64,000 nucleotides of DNA from Pseudoalteromonas lipolytica (GTDB lineage: Bacteria; Pseudomonadota; Gammaproteobacteria; Enterobacterales; Alteromonadaceae): the NCBI RefSeq assembly GCF_001306915.1, contig NZ_LJTC01000004.1, positions 134,608 through 198,607 of the forward strand, read 5' to 3'. Below, piece after piece: positions 20,948 through 30,099 of this stretch. Under the pieces are notes generated by a model that ran no database searches, was not told where the DNA came from, and saw only the letters and a program-made list of their open reading frames with translations. The translations under genes were made by a program, and so were the position numbers. The stretch's first letter is position 1, and each line of letters opens with the position of its first letter.

Positions 20948-21023
20948 AGCTTGTTAGTTATCAAAACTGATGTAAAATAACTATTCACATAAATTAGTTA
21001 TTCATTAGTTATTCGGATTCAGT

Positions 21024-22052
21024 ATGCAAGATCTCATCGCCAGCAGTATTAAATATCAGCAAGGTACGCTAACCGTGCTTGATCAGTATTTGTTGCCACA
21101 TCAACAGCATTGGCATGTATGTAACGATGTTGAAACGATGAAAGATTTGATTCTGACTTTGAAAATCCGGGGAGCGCCTTTAATCGGCTTAGGTGCTAGC
21201 TTATTGCTTGCACACCTAGCCGAGCAGGGCATGAGTCAATCAGCACTTGCGGTTGCTATAGATGAACTAGAAGCAACACGCCCAACCGCCGTTAACCTTA
21301 TGCACTGCATGGCCAAGTTACGCGTAGCGCTTGTAGAGACTGATTATGTTGCAGCTGTTGTCTCTACTGCTGAGCAGTTATTTAAAGAAGATATTGCCCT
21401 TTGCGATAGCATGGCAGAACGTGGTGCTGCCTTGGTTGATAAAGGTGATAACATTTTAACGCACTGTAATACCGGTGCGTTAGCGACTGCGGGTGTCGGT
21501 ACTGCATTAGGGGTTATTCATAAAGCGCAGCAACGCCACGGTGATATTCATGTTTGGGTTGATGAAACGAGACCGCTACTGCAAGGCGGCCGCTTAACGG
21601 CTTTTGAGCTTGAGCGCTGGCAAATTCCTTATACCTTGATTTGCGATAACATGGCGGCGAGTTTAATGGCTGCGGGCAAAGTCGATAAAATCTTTGTAGG
21701 GGCAGACCGTATTGCTGCAAACGGTGACTTTGCTAATAAGGTAGGTACATATAACCTTGCTGTGTTAGCGCATTTTCATAACATTCCATTTTATGTCGTT
21801 GCGCCACTTACGACGCTTGATACACAAACGGTGTGTGGTGCGAATATCGAAATTGAGCAACGCAGCCCTAATGAAGTGCGAGGGGTTAGTGGCAGTTTTG
21901 GTGAAGCAATATGGGCACCAACTAACGCGAAGGTTTATAACCCGGCATTTGATGTTACACCGGCTAGCCTAGTCACAGGCTGGGTGCTCGATAGCGGCGT
22001 TTATAACCAATCCGATATCGAGCAAGGTATTCTAAAACAGTTAATATCGTAA
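21024..22052 (+). CDS. mtnA: 5-methylthioribose-1-phosphate isomerase
   Basis: Converts methylthioribose 1-phosphate to methylthioribulose 1-phosphate. 342 residues, an eIF2B-alpha-like fold. The N-terminal substrate loop RGAPLIGLGAS, the catalytic Cys in LTHCNTGALATAG and the catalytic Asp in VGADRIAANGDFANKVGTY are all present, which separates true MtnA from eIF2B-like relatives. Its stop lies 1 nt from the convergent winged-helix regulator gene. Confidence 0.97.
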   Translation: MQDLIASSIKYQQGTLTVLDQYLLPHQQHWHVCNDVETMKDLILTLKIRGAPLIGLGASLLLAHLAEQGMSQSALAVAIDELEATRPTAVNLMHCMAKLRVALVETDYVAAVVSTAEQLFKEDIALCDSMAERGAALVDKGDNILTHCNTGALATAGVGTALGVIHKAQQRHGDIHVWVDETRPLLQGGRLTAFELERWQIPYTLICDNMAASLMAAGKVDKIFVGADRIAANGDFANKVGTYNLAVLAHFHNIPFYVVAPLTTLDTQTVCGANIEIEQRSPNEVRGVSGSFGEAIWAPTNAKVYNPAFDVTPASLVTGWVLDSGVYNQSDIEQGILKQLIS

Positions 22053-22053
22053 A

Positions 22054-24216
22054 TTACTCTGCGCTTTTTTTAGTGTAGAGCTCAATGCTATTTTGACTAT
22101 TTGCGGTTAGTAACGAAATCGCCAGCTTGTCATTACTCGCATTGATATGCGTTATATAGTGTAAGGGCCGCATTTTCATTGCTAGATCAACATCTTGTAT
22201 GTTTGCCAAGTCAATACTATAAATTTCATTATTTGTGGCAATATATAAGCTGTGATGGTTGCTTGTCATAGTGATAATTGAAGGCTTTAGCTCGATTAGT
22301 TTGTCAGGAGTTATCAGCTCACTATAAGTATTGCTGTCACTATCTAAAAGCAAATATTTTCCGTATTTAGAATGGACGATTAGCTGATTATCATCATACC
22401 AAGCAATTGCCAATGGGGTGTCGATGGTGCTTTTGACAACCTGATCGCTGTTGGTGTGCAAAATCATTAGTTGGTTTTGCTGGTTACTAAGCTCGGTAAA
22501 GATTACTGCAATTTTATTACCTCTGACTGCTGCTAGTTTGCTGTTTCCTGGTAGTGTCCAGTGTTTAACTTCTGAAAAGTCATTGGCATTTAATAAGCTT
22601 AGCTTTTGATTGCTTTTATTAAAACTCACCAGCTGACTGCTGTCGTTATTTGCAGAAATAATGGTGGCATCTTCACCAATTTTGTCGGTTATATCTATAT
22701 ATTGGTTGTTTTTTCTGAGCCAGTGCTGTCGTTTATAGTATTCAAGATCAGCGAAGTAGACATCATTATTCGGTAGTGCGACAACATCATCCTCATGCTT
22801 ATTAGCTGTGGCAATATAGCTCATTTGTTTTGATTTTATGTCAAATATAGCCGCATCACTGTCGTGTAAATCAGTGCTGATCAGTACACTTTGTTTATTA
22901 AGAGGGTAAGCGTAATTTGCTCGTTTTACTGGGGCTTTAATGGCTTGTCCCCGACTCATGGTATCAAATGAAAATGATTCAATAGTTAATTTACCGCGGT
23001 TATACCAAACAAGCGAGTTAGTTTGTTTATCATAAGTTGCAGCCCAAGCTCGGTATTCGTTGGTGGTTAAAAGTTTGAGTGAGCTACCGTCTAAATTCGC
23101 TATATAAATTTCTGCTTGGCCAACATTGTGGCGTTCAAAAATAACACGGTTGGGGTTTTTAAGTGTTGTTAAAATATAATCGCCAGTGCCAGTAATATTA
23201 GGTGATGTAATGCGAATTTCTTCACCGGTCTTTAAGTCTTGCGCATACAGAGCAGATAGGTGAGTTAAGCCACGGTAATTATTACGTCTTGTAATTGCCG
23301 TATTACCAATTTCAATGTACTGATCTGGTGTGATATTTAATATAGATTGATTTGTAACTGGCTTTAGTAATACTTCATTTGATAGCAAATTGCTTGCTTG
23401 CCAAGCACTACAATCATTGAAGTCACTGTTTTCACATGAACTATAAAATAGCCGCTCGCCATCTTCAGACCAGCCCTGTAAAAAGACAGCGCCAGATGTA
23501 ATTGAGTACTCTTTTTTTGTCGTTAAGTCGACAACATAAATATGTTGATTGTCATTTTGCAGCACATAGGCAAGCTGCGTTTTGTCGTGATTTAGCAATA
23601 ATTGATAGTGAGTGCCCTTATGCCATGAAATCGTTTCGGCTTGCAGGTCTAAAAATGGCGCTTCGTTTTGTGCTTCATCATTTACTTTAGGTTGCTGTAA
23701 GAACAACCAAATAGCCGCAATCAATAAACCAAGCGCTAAGGCCGCAAAAGACCATGGCCAGCGTGAAGAATGCTCTTTTTGCACGTTAAGGGGAGTTGTA
23801 TTAACTGGAGTTTCAGCTTCTTTATGTTCTGTGTTTTTATCTTCTGTTATTTGTGGGTCTGAAATGGGGGTGGGCTCAAGAGGCTTAACTTTAATAAATA
23901 GGCTATAACCTTTGCGGTAATGGGTTTTAATAGTTTGCCCGGGCTGCTTTTCTGATTTGAGAGTTTTTCTTAGTTCAGAGATGGCACGGTTAATAGCATT
24001 GTCATCAACAAAACTTTGTTGCCAAATATTCTCAACCAGCTCTTGGCGAGTGATAATGCGATCATTATGCTCAATAAAGAAACACAGCAATTTAAACAAT
24101 AAAGGTTCTAGTTCACGCTTATGAGTGCCATCGCTGATGGTTTGCTGCTGAGTGTTAAATTGCCACTCACCCACATAAATAACGGTATCGCGTAAGGGTG
24201 AAAATGCCGACCCCAT
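22054..24216 (-). CDS. CadC/ToxR-like membrane transcription regulator with beta-propeller
   Basis: 720 residues. N-terminal OmpR/PhoB-type winged helix (about 10-105: LFKLLCFFIEHNDRIITRQELVENIWQ, then AINRAISELRKTL), a Pro/Glu-rich linker, one membrane helix (about 155-172, WPWSFAALALGLLIAAIWLF), and a ~540-residue periplasmic part made of repeated strand modules like TolB/PD40 propellers. DNA binding in the cytoplasm and sensing outside fit one-component regulators of the CadC type. Target and signal unknown; it is convergent with mtnA, and nothing ties it to methionine salvage besides position. Confidence 0.85.
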   Translation of the reverse strand: MGSAFSPLRDTVIYVGEWQFNTQQQTISDGTHKRELEPLLFKLLCFFIEHNDRIITRQELVENIWQQSFVDDNAINRAISELRKTLKSEKQPGQTIKTHYRKGYSLFIKVKPLEPTPISDPQITEDKNTEHKEAETPVNTTPLNVQKEHSSRWPWSFAALALGLLIAAIWLFLQQPKVNDEAQNEAPFLDLQAETISWHKGTHYQLLLNHDKTQLAYVLQNDNQHIYVVDLTTKKEYSITSGAVFLQGWSEDGERLFYSSCENSDFNDCSAWQASNLLSNEVLLKPVTNQSILNITPDQYIEIGNTAITRRNNYRGLTHLSALYAQDLKTGEEIRITSPNITGTGDYILTTLKNPNRVIFERHNVGQAEIYIANLDGSSLKLLTTNEYRAWAATYDKQTNSLVWYNRGKLTIESFSFDTMSRGQAIKAPVKRANYAYPLNKQSVLISTDLHDSDAAIFDIKSKQMSYIATANKHEDDVVALPNNDVYFADLEYYKRQHWLRKNNQYIDITDKIGEDATIISANNDSSQLVSFNKSNQKLSLLNANDFSEVKHWTLPGNSKLAAVRGNKIAVIFTELSNQQNQLMILHTNSDQVVKSTIDTPLAIAWYDDNQLIVHSKYGKYLLLDSDSNTYSELITPDKLIELKPSIITMTSNHHSLYIATNNEIYSIDLANIQDVDLAMKMRPLHYITHINASNDKLAISLLTANSQNSIELYTKKSAE

Positions 24217-24310
24217 GTTTAGTCCTTTAACTAAAAAATATTAATTTTGATAGGGAAGATAATAACAGCTTTTGTTCTTGATTTGGGTCTTTTTGTTTTA
24301 TATTTGTAAA

Positions 24311-24652
24311 TTAAAGGCTGTTTTTTGCAACATATAGCCAAGCTTGGTTGTTACATTGGAATGTTTCTGCGATTCGTTGATAATCATCTACTTCGTAAGC
24401 ATCAGCCTGATTGAGCTCACGTTTAGTGATTAAATAAATAGTGCCATTAACAATATCACTTTGTTTGCCTGTTTTGATTAACGCCGGGTGAAAACGTTGA
24501 CCACTACTTTTAAGCACGGCTTCGTCGGTGATCTCGACTTCACCAATGACATACCCAGTTAGCGTAGCAGGTTGACCTTCGAGCAAACGCCCAAAGGTAT
24601 CAAGCTGAACCTGCGGGTACTGTAATGTACCGTAAGAAAATAGCTTTTCCAT
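24311..24652 (-). CDS. Gamma-glutamylcyclotransferase (AIG2-like) family protein
   Basis: 113 residues from the ATG at 24652; longer in-frame starts overlap mtnD and are rejected. The N terminus KLFSYGTLQYPQVQ carries the family's substrate loop, and DAYEVDDYQRI supplies the conserved acidic residue of the gamma-glutamyl cyclotransferase fold. It starts 1 nt after the mtnD stop, so it belongs to the mtnBCD operon. Members cleave gamma-glutamyl amines or glutathione-type substrates to 5-oxoproline; why it is in a methionine salvage operon is not known. Confidence 0.85.
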   Translation of the reverse strand: MEKLFSYGTLQYPQVQLDTFGRLLEGQPATLTGYVIGEVEITDEAVLKSSGQRFHPALIKTGKQSDIVNGTIYLITKRELNQADAYEVDDYQRIAETFQCNNQAWLYVAKNSL

Positions 24653-24653
24653 A

Positions 24654-25196
24654 TTAGTCCAGCAGCGGGAAGTTGGTAGCAATGGTTGACCCAGTGCTTT
24701 TAGCGACCCAACCTTCGGTATTATTGAATAAGCGAATTGCTGTGAACTCAGGGTCGCTGCCCATATCAAACCAATGTGGTGTGAGTTCTGGTACTGAAAT
24801 TAGGTCGCCTTGTTGACACAGCACTTGATACACTTTATCGCCTAGGTGTAAGCAGAATAAGCCTTGGCCTTTCACAAAAAAACGAACTTCATCTTCGCTA
24901 TGTGTATGTTCAAATAAGAACTTACTGCGTAGTTCGCTGGCATTTGGACTTCCCTTAGCAAGCGAAATAACGTCCACTGTTTGATAACCCCCTTCAGCCT
25001 TAAGGCGCTCTATATCGTTAGCATAGGCAGTTAAAATAGCGTCATGGCTGGTATCTTGGTCAATCTGTGCTGTTGCTTGCCATTGCTCAAAGCGAACGCC
25101 AACCGCATTCAGCTCACTGGCAATAGCGCTTAAGTCTTCACTATGAAACAGTATGTTGCTTGCGTTGTTATCGTTATAAATAGTTAATTGACTCAT
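24654..25196 (-). CDS. mtnD: Acireductone dioxygenase
   Basis: Oxidises acireductone to 4-methylthio-2-oxobutyrate and formate (Fe form), or off-pathway products including CO (Ni form). 180 residues, cupin fold. Metal ligands in EHTHSEDEVRFFV (two His and Glu) and the distal His in ELTPHWFDMG. It overlaps mtnC by 4 nt and is followed directly by the cyclotransferase gene. Confidence 0.97.
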   Translation of the reverse strand: MSQLTIYNDNNASNILFHSEDLSAIASELNAVGVRFEQWQATAQIDQDTSHDAILTAYANDIERLKAEGGYQTVDVISLAKGSPNASELRSKFLFEHTHSEDEVRFFVKGQGLFCLHLGDKVYQVLCQQGDLISVPELTPHWFDMGSDPEFTAIRLFNNTEGWVAKSTGSTIATNFPLLD

Positions 25197-25879
25197 GCTA
25201 ACAGCTCCGCGCTAAAATCCGAAAAGTCGTTGATATATGGGTGAGCGTCACTTACCGCTTGGCCATCGCGAACAAGGTGCAAAGTGCCAAGACCAGCAGC
25301 TTTGGCAGCATCAAGCTCTGCCACCACATCGCTTAAGAACAACACTTCGGCAGCGTCAAATGGTAGCTCTGCAATAATATTCTCATAAGAGCTTTGCTGT
25401 TGTTTTGCACCGACTTTAGTGTCGAAGTAATCACTAAATAAAGGTCTAACATCACCATAATCAGAAAACTCAAAAATCAGGTGCTGCGCTTTCACAGAGC
25501 CCGAAGAGTAGACATATAAACTTTTACCAGCTTGTTTTTGGGCTTGTAAAAAGTCATAAGCATCTGGGTAAAGGTGGCCAGTAAAGTCACCATTTTCGTA
25601 GCCTATTTGCCAAATTAACCCTTGTAACTGCTTAAGTGGGGTAATTTTTTGATCTGTTTCAATCCAATGAATTAAATGTTTAATGACCGTGTCGATATCG
25701 GCTTCGGGTTGTTCAATATGTGCCTTAACAGCCTCAATTTGGGCTGCTACTTCTGGGTCGCTTTGATGTGACTTTACAAACTCAGGTAATTGCCCTGTCG
25801 CGTAAGGAAATAATACGTCTTTAACAAAAGAAATGCGGGTAATTGTGCCTTCAATATCGGTTAAAATCGCTTTGATCAT
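25193..25879 (-). CDS. mtnC: Enolase-phosphatase E1
   Basis: Bifunctional HAD-family enzyme that enolises then dephosphorylates 2,3-diketo-5-methylthiopentyl-1-phosphate to acireductone. 228 residues. HAD motif I ILTDIEGTITRISFV, motif II YSSGSVKAQ, motif III/IV LFLSDVVAELDAAKAAGL. It overlaps mtnB and mtnD by 4 nt each, a tightly coupled operon. Confidence 0.97.
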   Translation of the reverse strand: MIKAILTDIEGTITRISFVKDVLFPYATGQLPEFVKSHQSDPEVAAQIEAVKAHIEQPEADIDTVIKHLIHWIETDQKITPLKQLQGLIWQIGYENGDFTGHLYPDAYDFLQAQKQAGKSLYVYSSGSVKAQHLIFEFSDYGDVRPLFSDYFDTKVGAKQQQSSYENIIAELPFDAAEVLFLSDVVAELDAAKAAGLGTLHLVRDGQAVSDAHPYINDFSDFSAELLA

Positions 25880-26505
25880 GGCTGAACTCCAGCTTGAATA
25901 CCTTCTAATTTTAAGCGCTCAAGCTCACAGCTAAATAGAAACTCTAATCCTTCTAAATGACGAAGTACTTCTTTGATATCTCGGCCAACGACATATAAAC
26001 CATGGCCACGAATTATTACGGCATGCTCAATAGGGGTGTGAAGGTGATGATCACTGACTAGTAAGCTTAAACGGTCAATGTCTTGGTCATTATCAAAAAT
26101 GGGAATAGTTAAGGTATCTAAGTGCGATTTGATACCGCTTAAAGATTTTTGCATTTCGTAGCCATGCAAATTGATAGCGTGGCCTTTGATCACACGAGAT
26201 AACACGGTTGCCGCAACAGAATGAGTGTGCAAAACAAATTTAGCTGACGGGATAAGCTTATACATATTCAAATGTAGCTCAGTTTCAGCTGATGGATTGC
26301 CAGAGCCTTTAGTACGATTGCCTTCATGATCAAATTCAATAAATGCATGAGTGCCGAGTTGACCTTTATCGAAACCACTTGCTGTGACGACATAACCGCT
26401 TGCAGTGCGGGCTGAAAAGTTACCACCAGTAGCAGGGACCCAGCCACGTTGGCTTACCCATTTACCAGCTTCAATTAGTTCTGAAATAGCGGTATTGTTA
26501 TGCAT
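25876..26505 (-). CDS. mtnB: Methylthioribulose-1-phosphate dehydratase
   Basis: Class II aldolase-like zinc enzyme that dehydrates methylthioribulose 1-phosphate. 209 residues. Zinc ligands in VLHTHSVAATVLSR and RGHGLYVVGRD; PATGGNFSARTASGYVVTASGFDKG is the substrate-phosphate loop. It is the first gene of the mtnB-mtnC-mtnD-cyclotransferase operon; a MetJ-like double box lies 29 bp upstream of the start. Confidence 0.96.
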   Translation of the reverse strand: MHNNTAISELIEAGKWVSQRGWVPATGGNFSARTASGYVVTASGFDKGQLGTHAFIEFDHEGNRTKGSGNPSAETELHLNMYKLIPSAKFVLHTHSVAATVLSRVIKGHAINLHGYEMQKSLSGIKSHLDTLTIPIFDNDQDIDRLSLLVSDHHLHTPIEHAVIIRGHGLYVVGRDIKEVLRHLEGLEFLFSCELERLKLEGIQAGVQP

Positions 26506-26533
26506 ATATTCCTCGACATTCTAAAAGTTATTT

Positions 26534-26549
26534 AGACGGCTATACATCT
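26534..26549. promoter_or_regulatory. MetJ-like double met box (mtnB<>aminotransferase)
   Basis: AGACGGCT-ATACATCT: boxes matching AGACGTCT at 7 and 6 of 8 positions. It is 29 bp upstream of mtnB and 56 bp upstream of the divergent aminotransferase GTG. It agrees at 13 of 16 positions with the mtnK<>mtnA site, including an identical second box. Confidence 0.72.
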
Positions 26550-26604
26550 GTTTTAAGCAATGATAGCATCGCTTCGGGCGCAAAACCATCTTTAAGGAAC
26601 CTCT

Positions 26605-27747
26605 GTGTTTGAAAGTAAATTGCCGAATTTAGGCACCAGCATTTTTAGTCAAATGACCGCTCTGGCAAATCAGTATCAAGCTATTAACTTATCTCAGGGT
26701 TTTCCTGAGTTTGATGTACCAGAATTACTAAAAAAACAGCTCAATCATTATGTACTTGAGGGAGTAAACCAATATGCGCCTTCAAGTGGGGTTGCAAAGC
26801 TACAACAGCAAATAGCGGCTTTGATTGCTAGAAAATACCATAACAACATAAATTACGAGCAACAAGTTACCGTCACCTCTGGGGCAACAGAGGCATTATT
26901 CGTAGCAATTCAAGCGCTTGTTAAAGAGGGTGATGAAGTTGTGGTATTTGACCCCGCGTATGACTCGTACCAACCGGCCATTGAACTTGCTGGCGGTCGC
27001 TCAGTTCACGTTGCCTTACATGCGCCAGATTATAAAATCGATTGGCAAGCCGTAGCCGATGTCATCACAGACAAAACACGTGTCATCATCATCAACACGC
27101 CACATAACCCAAGCGGTAAAATTTTTAAAGCAGAAGATATAAATGCCCTTAAAGCGCTTGTTACTAAGCATGATTTATATGTAATTAGTGATGAAGTGTA
27201 TGAGCACATTACCTTTGATGGTGCTTTGCATTTAAGTGCGCTGACTGACCCTGAGTTATTTGCACGCAGTTTTGTGATCTCAAGCTTTGGTAAAACCTTT
27301 CACAGCACCGGCTGGAAGATGGGTTATTGTGTTGCACCCGCTCAGCTCATGGTGGAGTTTCGTAAAATTCACCAATATGTGACCTTTTCAAGTTTTACGC
27401 CTGCTCAGCACGCATTAGCCGATATGCTTGAGTTAGAGCCTGAGCATGTTGATGAGCTAAGTCATTTTTATCAACAAAAACGCGACTTGCTCAGCGAAGC
27501 ACTAGCGCAAAGCCGTTTTAAAATATTACCAAGTGAAGGTACCTACTTTTTACTACTCGATTACAGTGATGTGTCTGATCTTGATGATGTTGAGTTTTGC
27601 CAATGGTTGGTCGAGCAAGCGGGGGTTGCAGCTGTACCACTCAGTGTGTTTTATAACAGTGCAAGCAGCGACAAAGTGATTCGTTTATGTTTTGCTAAAA
27701 ATGATGACACATTAAAATGTGCCGCGGAGATTTTATGCCAACTTTAA
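26605..27747 (+). CDS. PLP aminotransferase, likely methionine/glutamine transaminase (YbdL/MtnE role)
   Basis: Class I fold-type I aminotransferase of 380 residues, closest in motif layout to the kynurenine aminotransferase/glutamine transaminase K group (E. coli YbdL). PLP contacts: SGATEALF, NTPHNPSGK, SDEVYEHI, and the Schiff-base Lys in SSFGKTFHSTGWKMGY. It starts with GTG; AAGGA (26594-26598) is 6 nt before it. By context it performs the last salvage step, 4-methylthio-2-oxobutyrate to methionine, probably with glutamine as donor, since the next gene is the omega-amidase that removes the resulting 2-oxoglutaramate. It overlaps that gene by 13 nt. Confidence 0.92.
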   Translation: MFESKLPNLGTSIFSQMTALANQYQAINLSQGFPEFDVPELLKKQLNHYVLEGVNQYAPSSGVAKLQQQIAALIARKYHNNINYEQQVTVTSGATEALFVAIQALVKEGDEVVVFDPAYDSYQPAIELAGGRSVHVALHAPDYKIDWQAVADVITDKTRVIIINTPHNPSGKIFKAEDINALKALVTKHDLYVISDEVYEHITFDGALHLSALTDPELFARSFVISSFGKTFHSTGWKMGYCVAPAQLMVEFRKIHQYVTFSSFTPAQHALADMLELEPEHVDELSHFYQQKRDLLSEALAQSRFKILPSEGTYFLLLDYSDVSDLDDVEFCQWLVEQAGVAAVPLSVFYNSASSDKVIRLCFAKNDDTLKCAAEILCQL

Positions 27748-28508
27748 CCTTAGCTTTAGTGCAGTCATCACTGCATTGGCTTGATAAAAGCGCTAACCTT
27801 GCGCACTTTACAGAGCAGCTTAACAGTTTAAACGAGCAAGTTGATTTAATTGTCTTGCCAGAAACATTTGCCACGGGTTTTGCGATTAATCTAGATTGCA
27901 GCGAACCAGAACAAGGCGAGGTACTTAGCTGGTTAAAAGCCACAGCTAAGCAAAAAAATGCTGTGGTTGCAGGCTCTGTTTTAGTTGCAAAAGGCGACAA
28001 AAAGGCTAATCGCTTTTATTGGGTTTGGCCAAATGGCGAAGTGAAGTATTACGACAAACGCCATTTATTCTGTTTAGGTAACGAAGGCAATTTCGTCGCA
28101 GCAGGCGAGCATCGCGAGGTATTCGCTATCAATGATTTTCGCATTTTGCCGCAAGTGTGTTACGACTTACGCTTTCCTGTATTTCAGCGTAATTGCAACG
28201 ACTACGATGTGATGATCAACGTAGCTAATTGGCCAGCAGCTCGTCGCCATGTCTGGGATACCCTGCTAAAAGCACGTGCAATGGAAAACCTGTGTTATGT
28301 CGTGGGTGTCAATCGCATTGGTGCTGATGGTAATAATGTTGCCCACAGTGGTGGTACTGCCGTTTATGATTTTAAAGGTGACACCTTGGCTAAGCTCGAA
28401 GATGGCCAATCGGGTATCATTATTCAGCGCTTAGAAAAATCACCGCTTGATGACTTTCGAAGAGCGTTTCCTGCTCACTTAGATGCTGATCAATTTCAGT
28501 TACTGTAA
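27735..28508 (+). CDS. Omega-amidase, nitrilase family (YafV/MtnU-like)
   Basis: 257-residue carbon-nitrogen hydrolase. Catalytic triad: Glu in VLPETFATGF, Lys in KYYDKRHLF, Cys in LPQVCYDLRFP. YafV-type omega-amidases hydrolyse 2-oxoglutaramate and 2-oxosuccinamate, pulling the glutamine transaminase reaction forward. The ATG at 27735 is preceded by GGAG (5-nt spacing) and lies inside the end of the aminotransferase gene, so the two are translationally coupled, matching that role. Confidence 0.92.
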   Translation: MPTLTLALVQSSLHWLDKSANLAHFTEQLNSLNEQVDLIVLPETFATGFAINLDCSEPEQGEVLSWLKATAKQKNAVVAGSVLVAKGDKKANRFYWVWPNGEVKYYDKRHLFCLGNEGNFVAAGEHREVFAINDFRILPQVCYDLRFPVFQRNCNDYDVMINVANWPAARRHVWDTLLKARAMENLCYVVGVNRIGADGNNVAHSGGTAVYDFKGDTLAKLEDGQSGIIIQRLEKSPLDDFRRAFPAHLDADQFQLL

Positions 28509-28573
28509 TTGCTCGAAGCCGCATACTCAAAAATTTGTTAAACTCATGGTTGGATTATTTACTTTAAGCAATC

Positions 28574-29989
28574 ATGAGTCACAAAATCACCCCCGTTATT
28601 CTTGCTGGAGGCATAGGTTCTCGTTTATGGCCTTTGTCGCGTAAAGCGATGCCTAAGCAGTTTTTATCTTTGCTTAGCGAAAAATCACTGTTACAGAGCA
28701 CGCTTTTACGAGTGGCTGACTCACGATTTAATGCGCCAATTCTAGTGTGCAATGAAGAGCATCGTTTTATTGCTAAAACGCAAATTGCAGAAATCACAGA
28801 TAGCTATACTTTATTGCTTGAACCTGAAGGTAAAAATACCGCCCCCGCGATTGCCCTAGCCGCTGAATTTGCATTGCAAAATGGTCTAACCGATCCCTTG
28901 TTGGTGATGCCTGCTGATCATCATATCAGTAATTTTGATAAGCTTATTGCCTGCTTAGATAATGCGATAGCGCTTTGTCAGCAACAACAATTAGTAACCT
29001 TTGCTATTACTCCCACTGAACCACATACCGGCTATGGTTATATTCGCCAAGGTGAGCCGTTAGCCCCTGAAGGTTGTTTTAAGGTGGCTGAGTTCAAAGA
29101 AAAACCAGCTCTGCAATTAGCCGAAAAATACCTTGCCAGTGGTGAGTATGGCTGGAATAGCGGCATGTTTTTATTTTTGCCAGATGTGTACTTGAGTGAG
29201 CTTAATCGTTTTGCGCCAAAGATTGCTGACAGTGTCGCAAAAGCGGCTAGCTTCACCGCAGATTTAGGGTTTCAACGACCTGTTGCGGGTGCGCTCACAG
29301 CATGCCCAAGTGATTCTATTGATTATGCTATTTTGGAGCGTAGCGCTAACGTTGCTGTTATACCTGTTGACTTAAATTGGAGCGATGTTGGCAGCTTTTC
29401 TGCATTATCGAAAATCGCAGAAAAAGACCATCATGGCAACTATTTAGCCTCACAAGGGGTGAGTTTAGATAGCGAAAATAATCTACTGATCAGCGAAGCT
29501 GACCACACTATTGCGGCGCTCGGCGTAAGTAATCAAGCAATTATACATACTCATGATGCCACCTTAGTGGCAGACAAAAGTGCACTTGATAAGCTCCCAG
29601 ATTTACTTAAACAGCTCGCTGTTGTCGATAGCGATAAACTAACCCACCATCAAGCCGTATTCAGACCTTGGGGCAACTATCGAACTTTAATTGAAAGCAC
29701 TGGCTTTAAAGTAAAGAAAATAATCGTAAACAGCGGCGCAAAGCTTTCAACTCAACGCCATCAGCACCGTGCAGAACATTGGGTTGTCGTATCTGGAGTG
29801 GCAAGCGTGCGAGTAGGTGATGATGAATTTGAATTATCCGCCGACCAATCTTGTTACATCGCGGCTAAGCAGCTACACAGCCTTGCTAATCAACAATACA
29901 CGCCACTAATCGTTATCGAAGTACAAACCGGAGCGATACTTGATGAAACTGACATCGAGCGATTTGATGATAGGTATGGGAGGGGATAG
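28574..29989 (+). CDS. manC: Mannose-1-phosphate guanylyltransferase / mannose-6-phosphate isomerase
   Basis: Bifunctional enzyme making GDP-mannose for capsule or LPS sugars. 471 residues, normal length. N-terminal nucleotidyltransferase: GGIGSRLWPLSRKAMPKQF, MPADHHI, FKEKP, WNSGMFLF, WSDVGSF. C-terminal cupin-type isomerase: RPWGNYRTL and STQRHQHRAEHW with metal-binding His. Also called cpsB. No other capsule gene is in the window, so it is an isolated copy, either for general GDP-mannose supply or detached from a polysaccharide locus. Confidence 0.95.
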   Translation: MSHKITPVILAGGIGSRLWPLSRKAMPKQFLSLLSEKSLLQSTLLRVADSRFNAPILVCNEEHRFIAKTQIAEITDSYTLLLEPEGKNTAPAIALAAEFALQNGLTDPLLVMPADHHISNFDKLIACLDNAIALCQQQQLVTFAITPTEPHTGYGYIRQGEPLAPEGCFKVAEFKEKPALQLAEKYLASGEYGWNSGMFLFLPDVYLSELNRFAPKIADSVAKAASFTADLGFQRPVAGALTACPSDSIDYAILERSANVAVIPVDLNWSDVGSFSALSKIAEKDHHGNYLASQGVSLDSENNLLISEADHTIAALGVSNQAIIHTHDATLVADKSALDKLPDLLKQLAVVDSDKLTHHQAVFRPWGNYRTLIESTGFKVKKIIVNSGAKLSTQRHQHRAEHWVVVSGVASVRVGDDEFELSADQSCYIAAKQLHSLANQQYTPLIVIEVQTGAILDETDIERFDDRYGRG

Positions 29990-30099
29990 CTGGAAGCTTT
30001 AAGCTTATCGAAAAGGAGGCTTTTTAACAGAGCTTATTTGAATCATAAGTTGGATTTTTGCCGCTTACTGCTAATGCTTCTAAACTTACAGCTGCTGTA

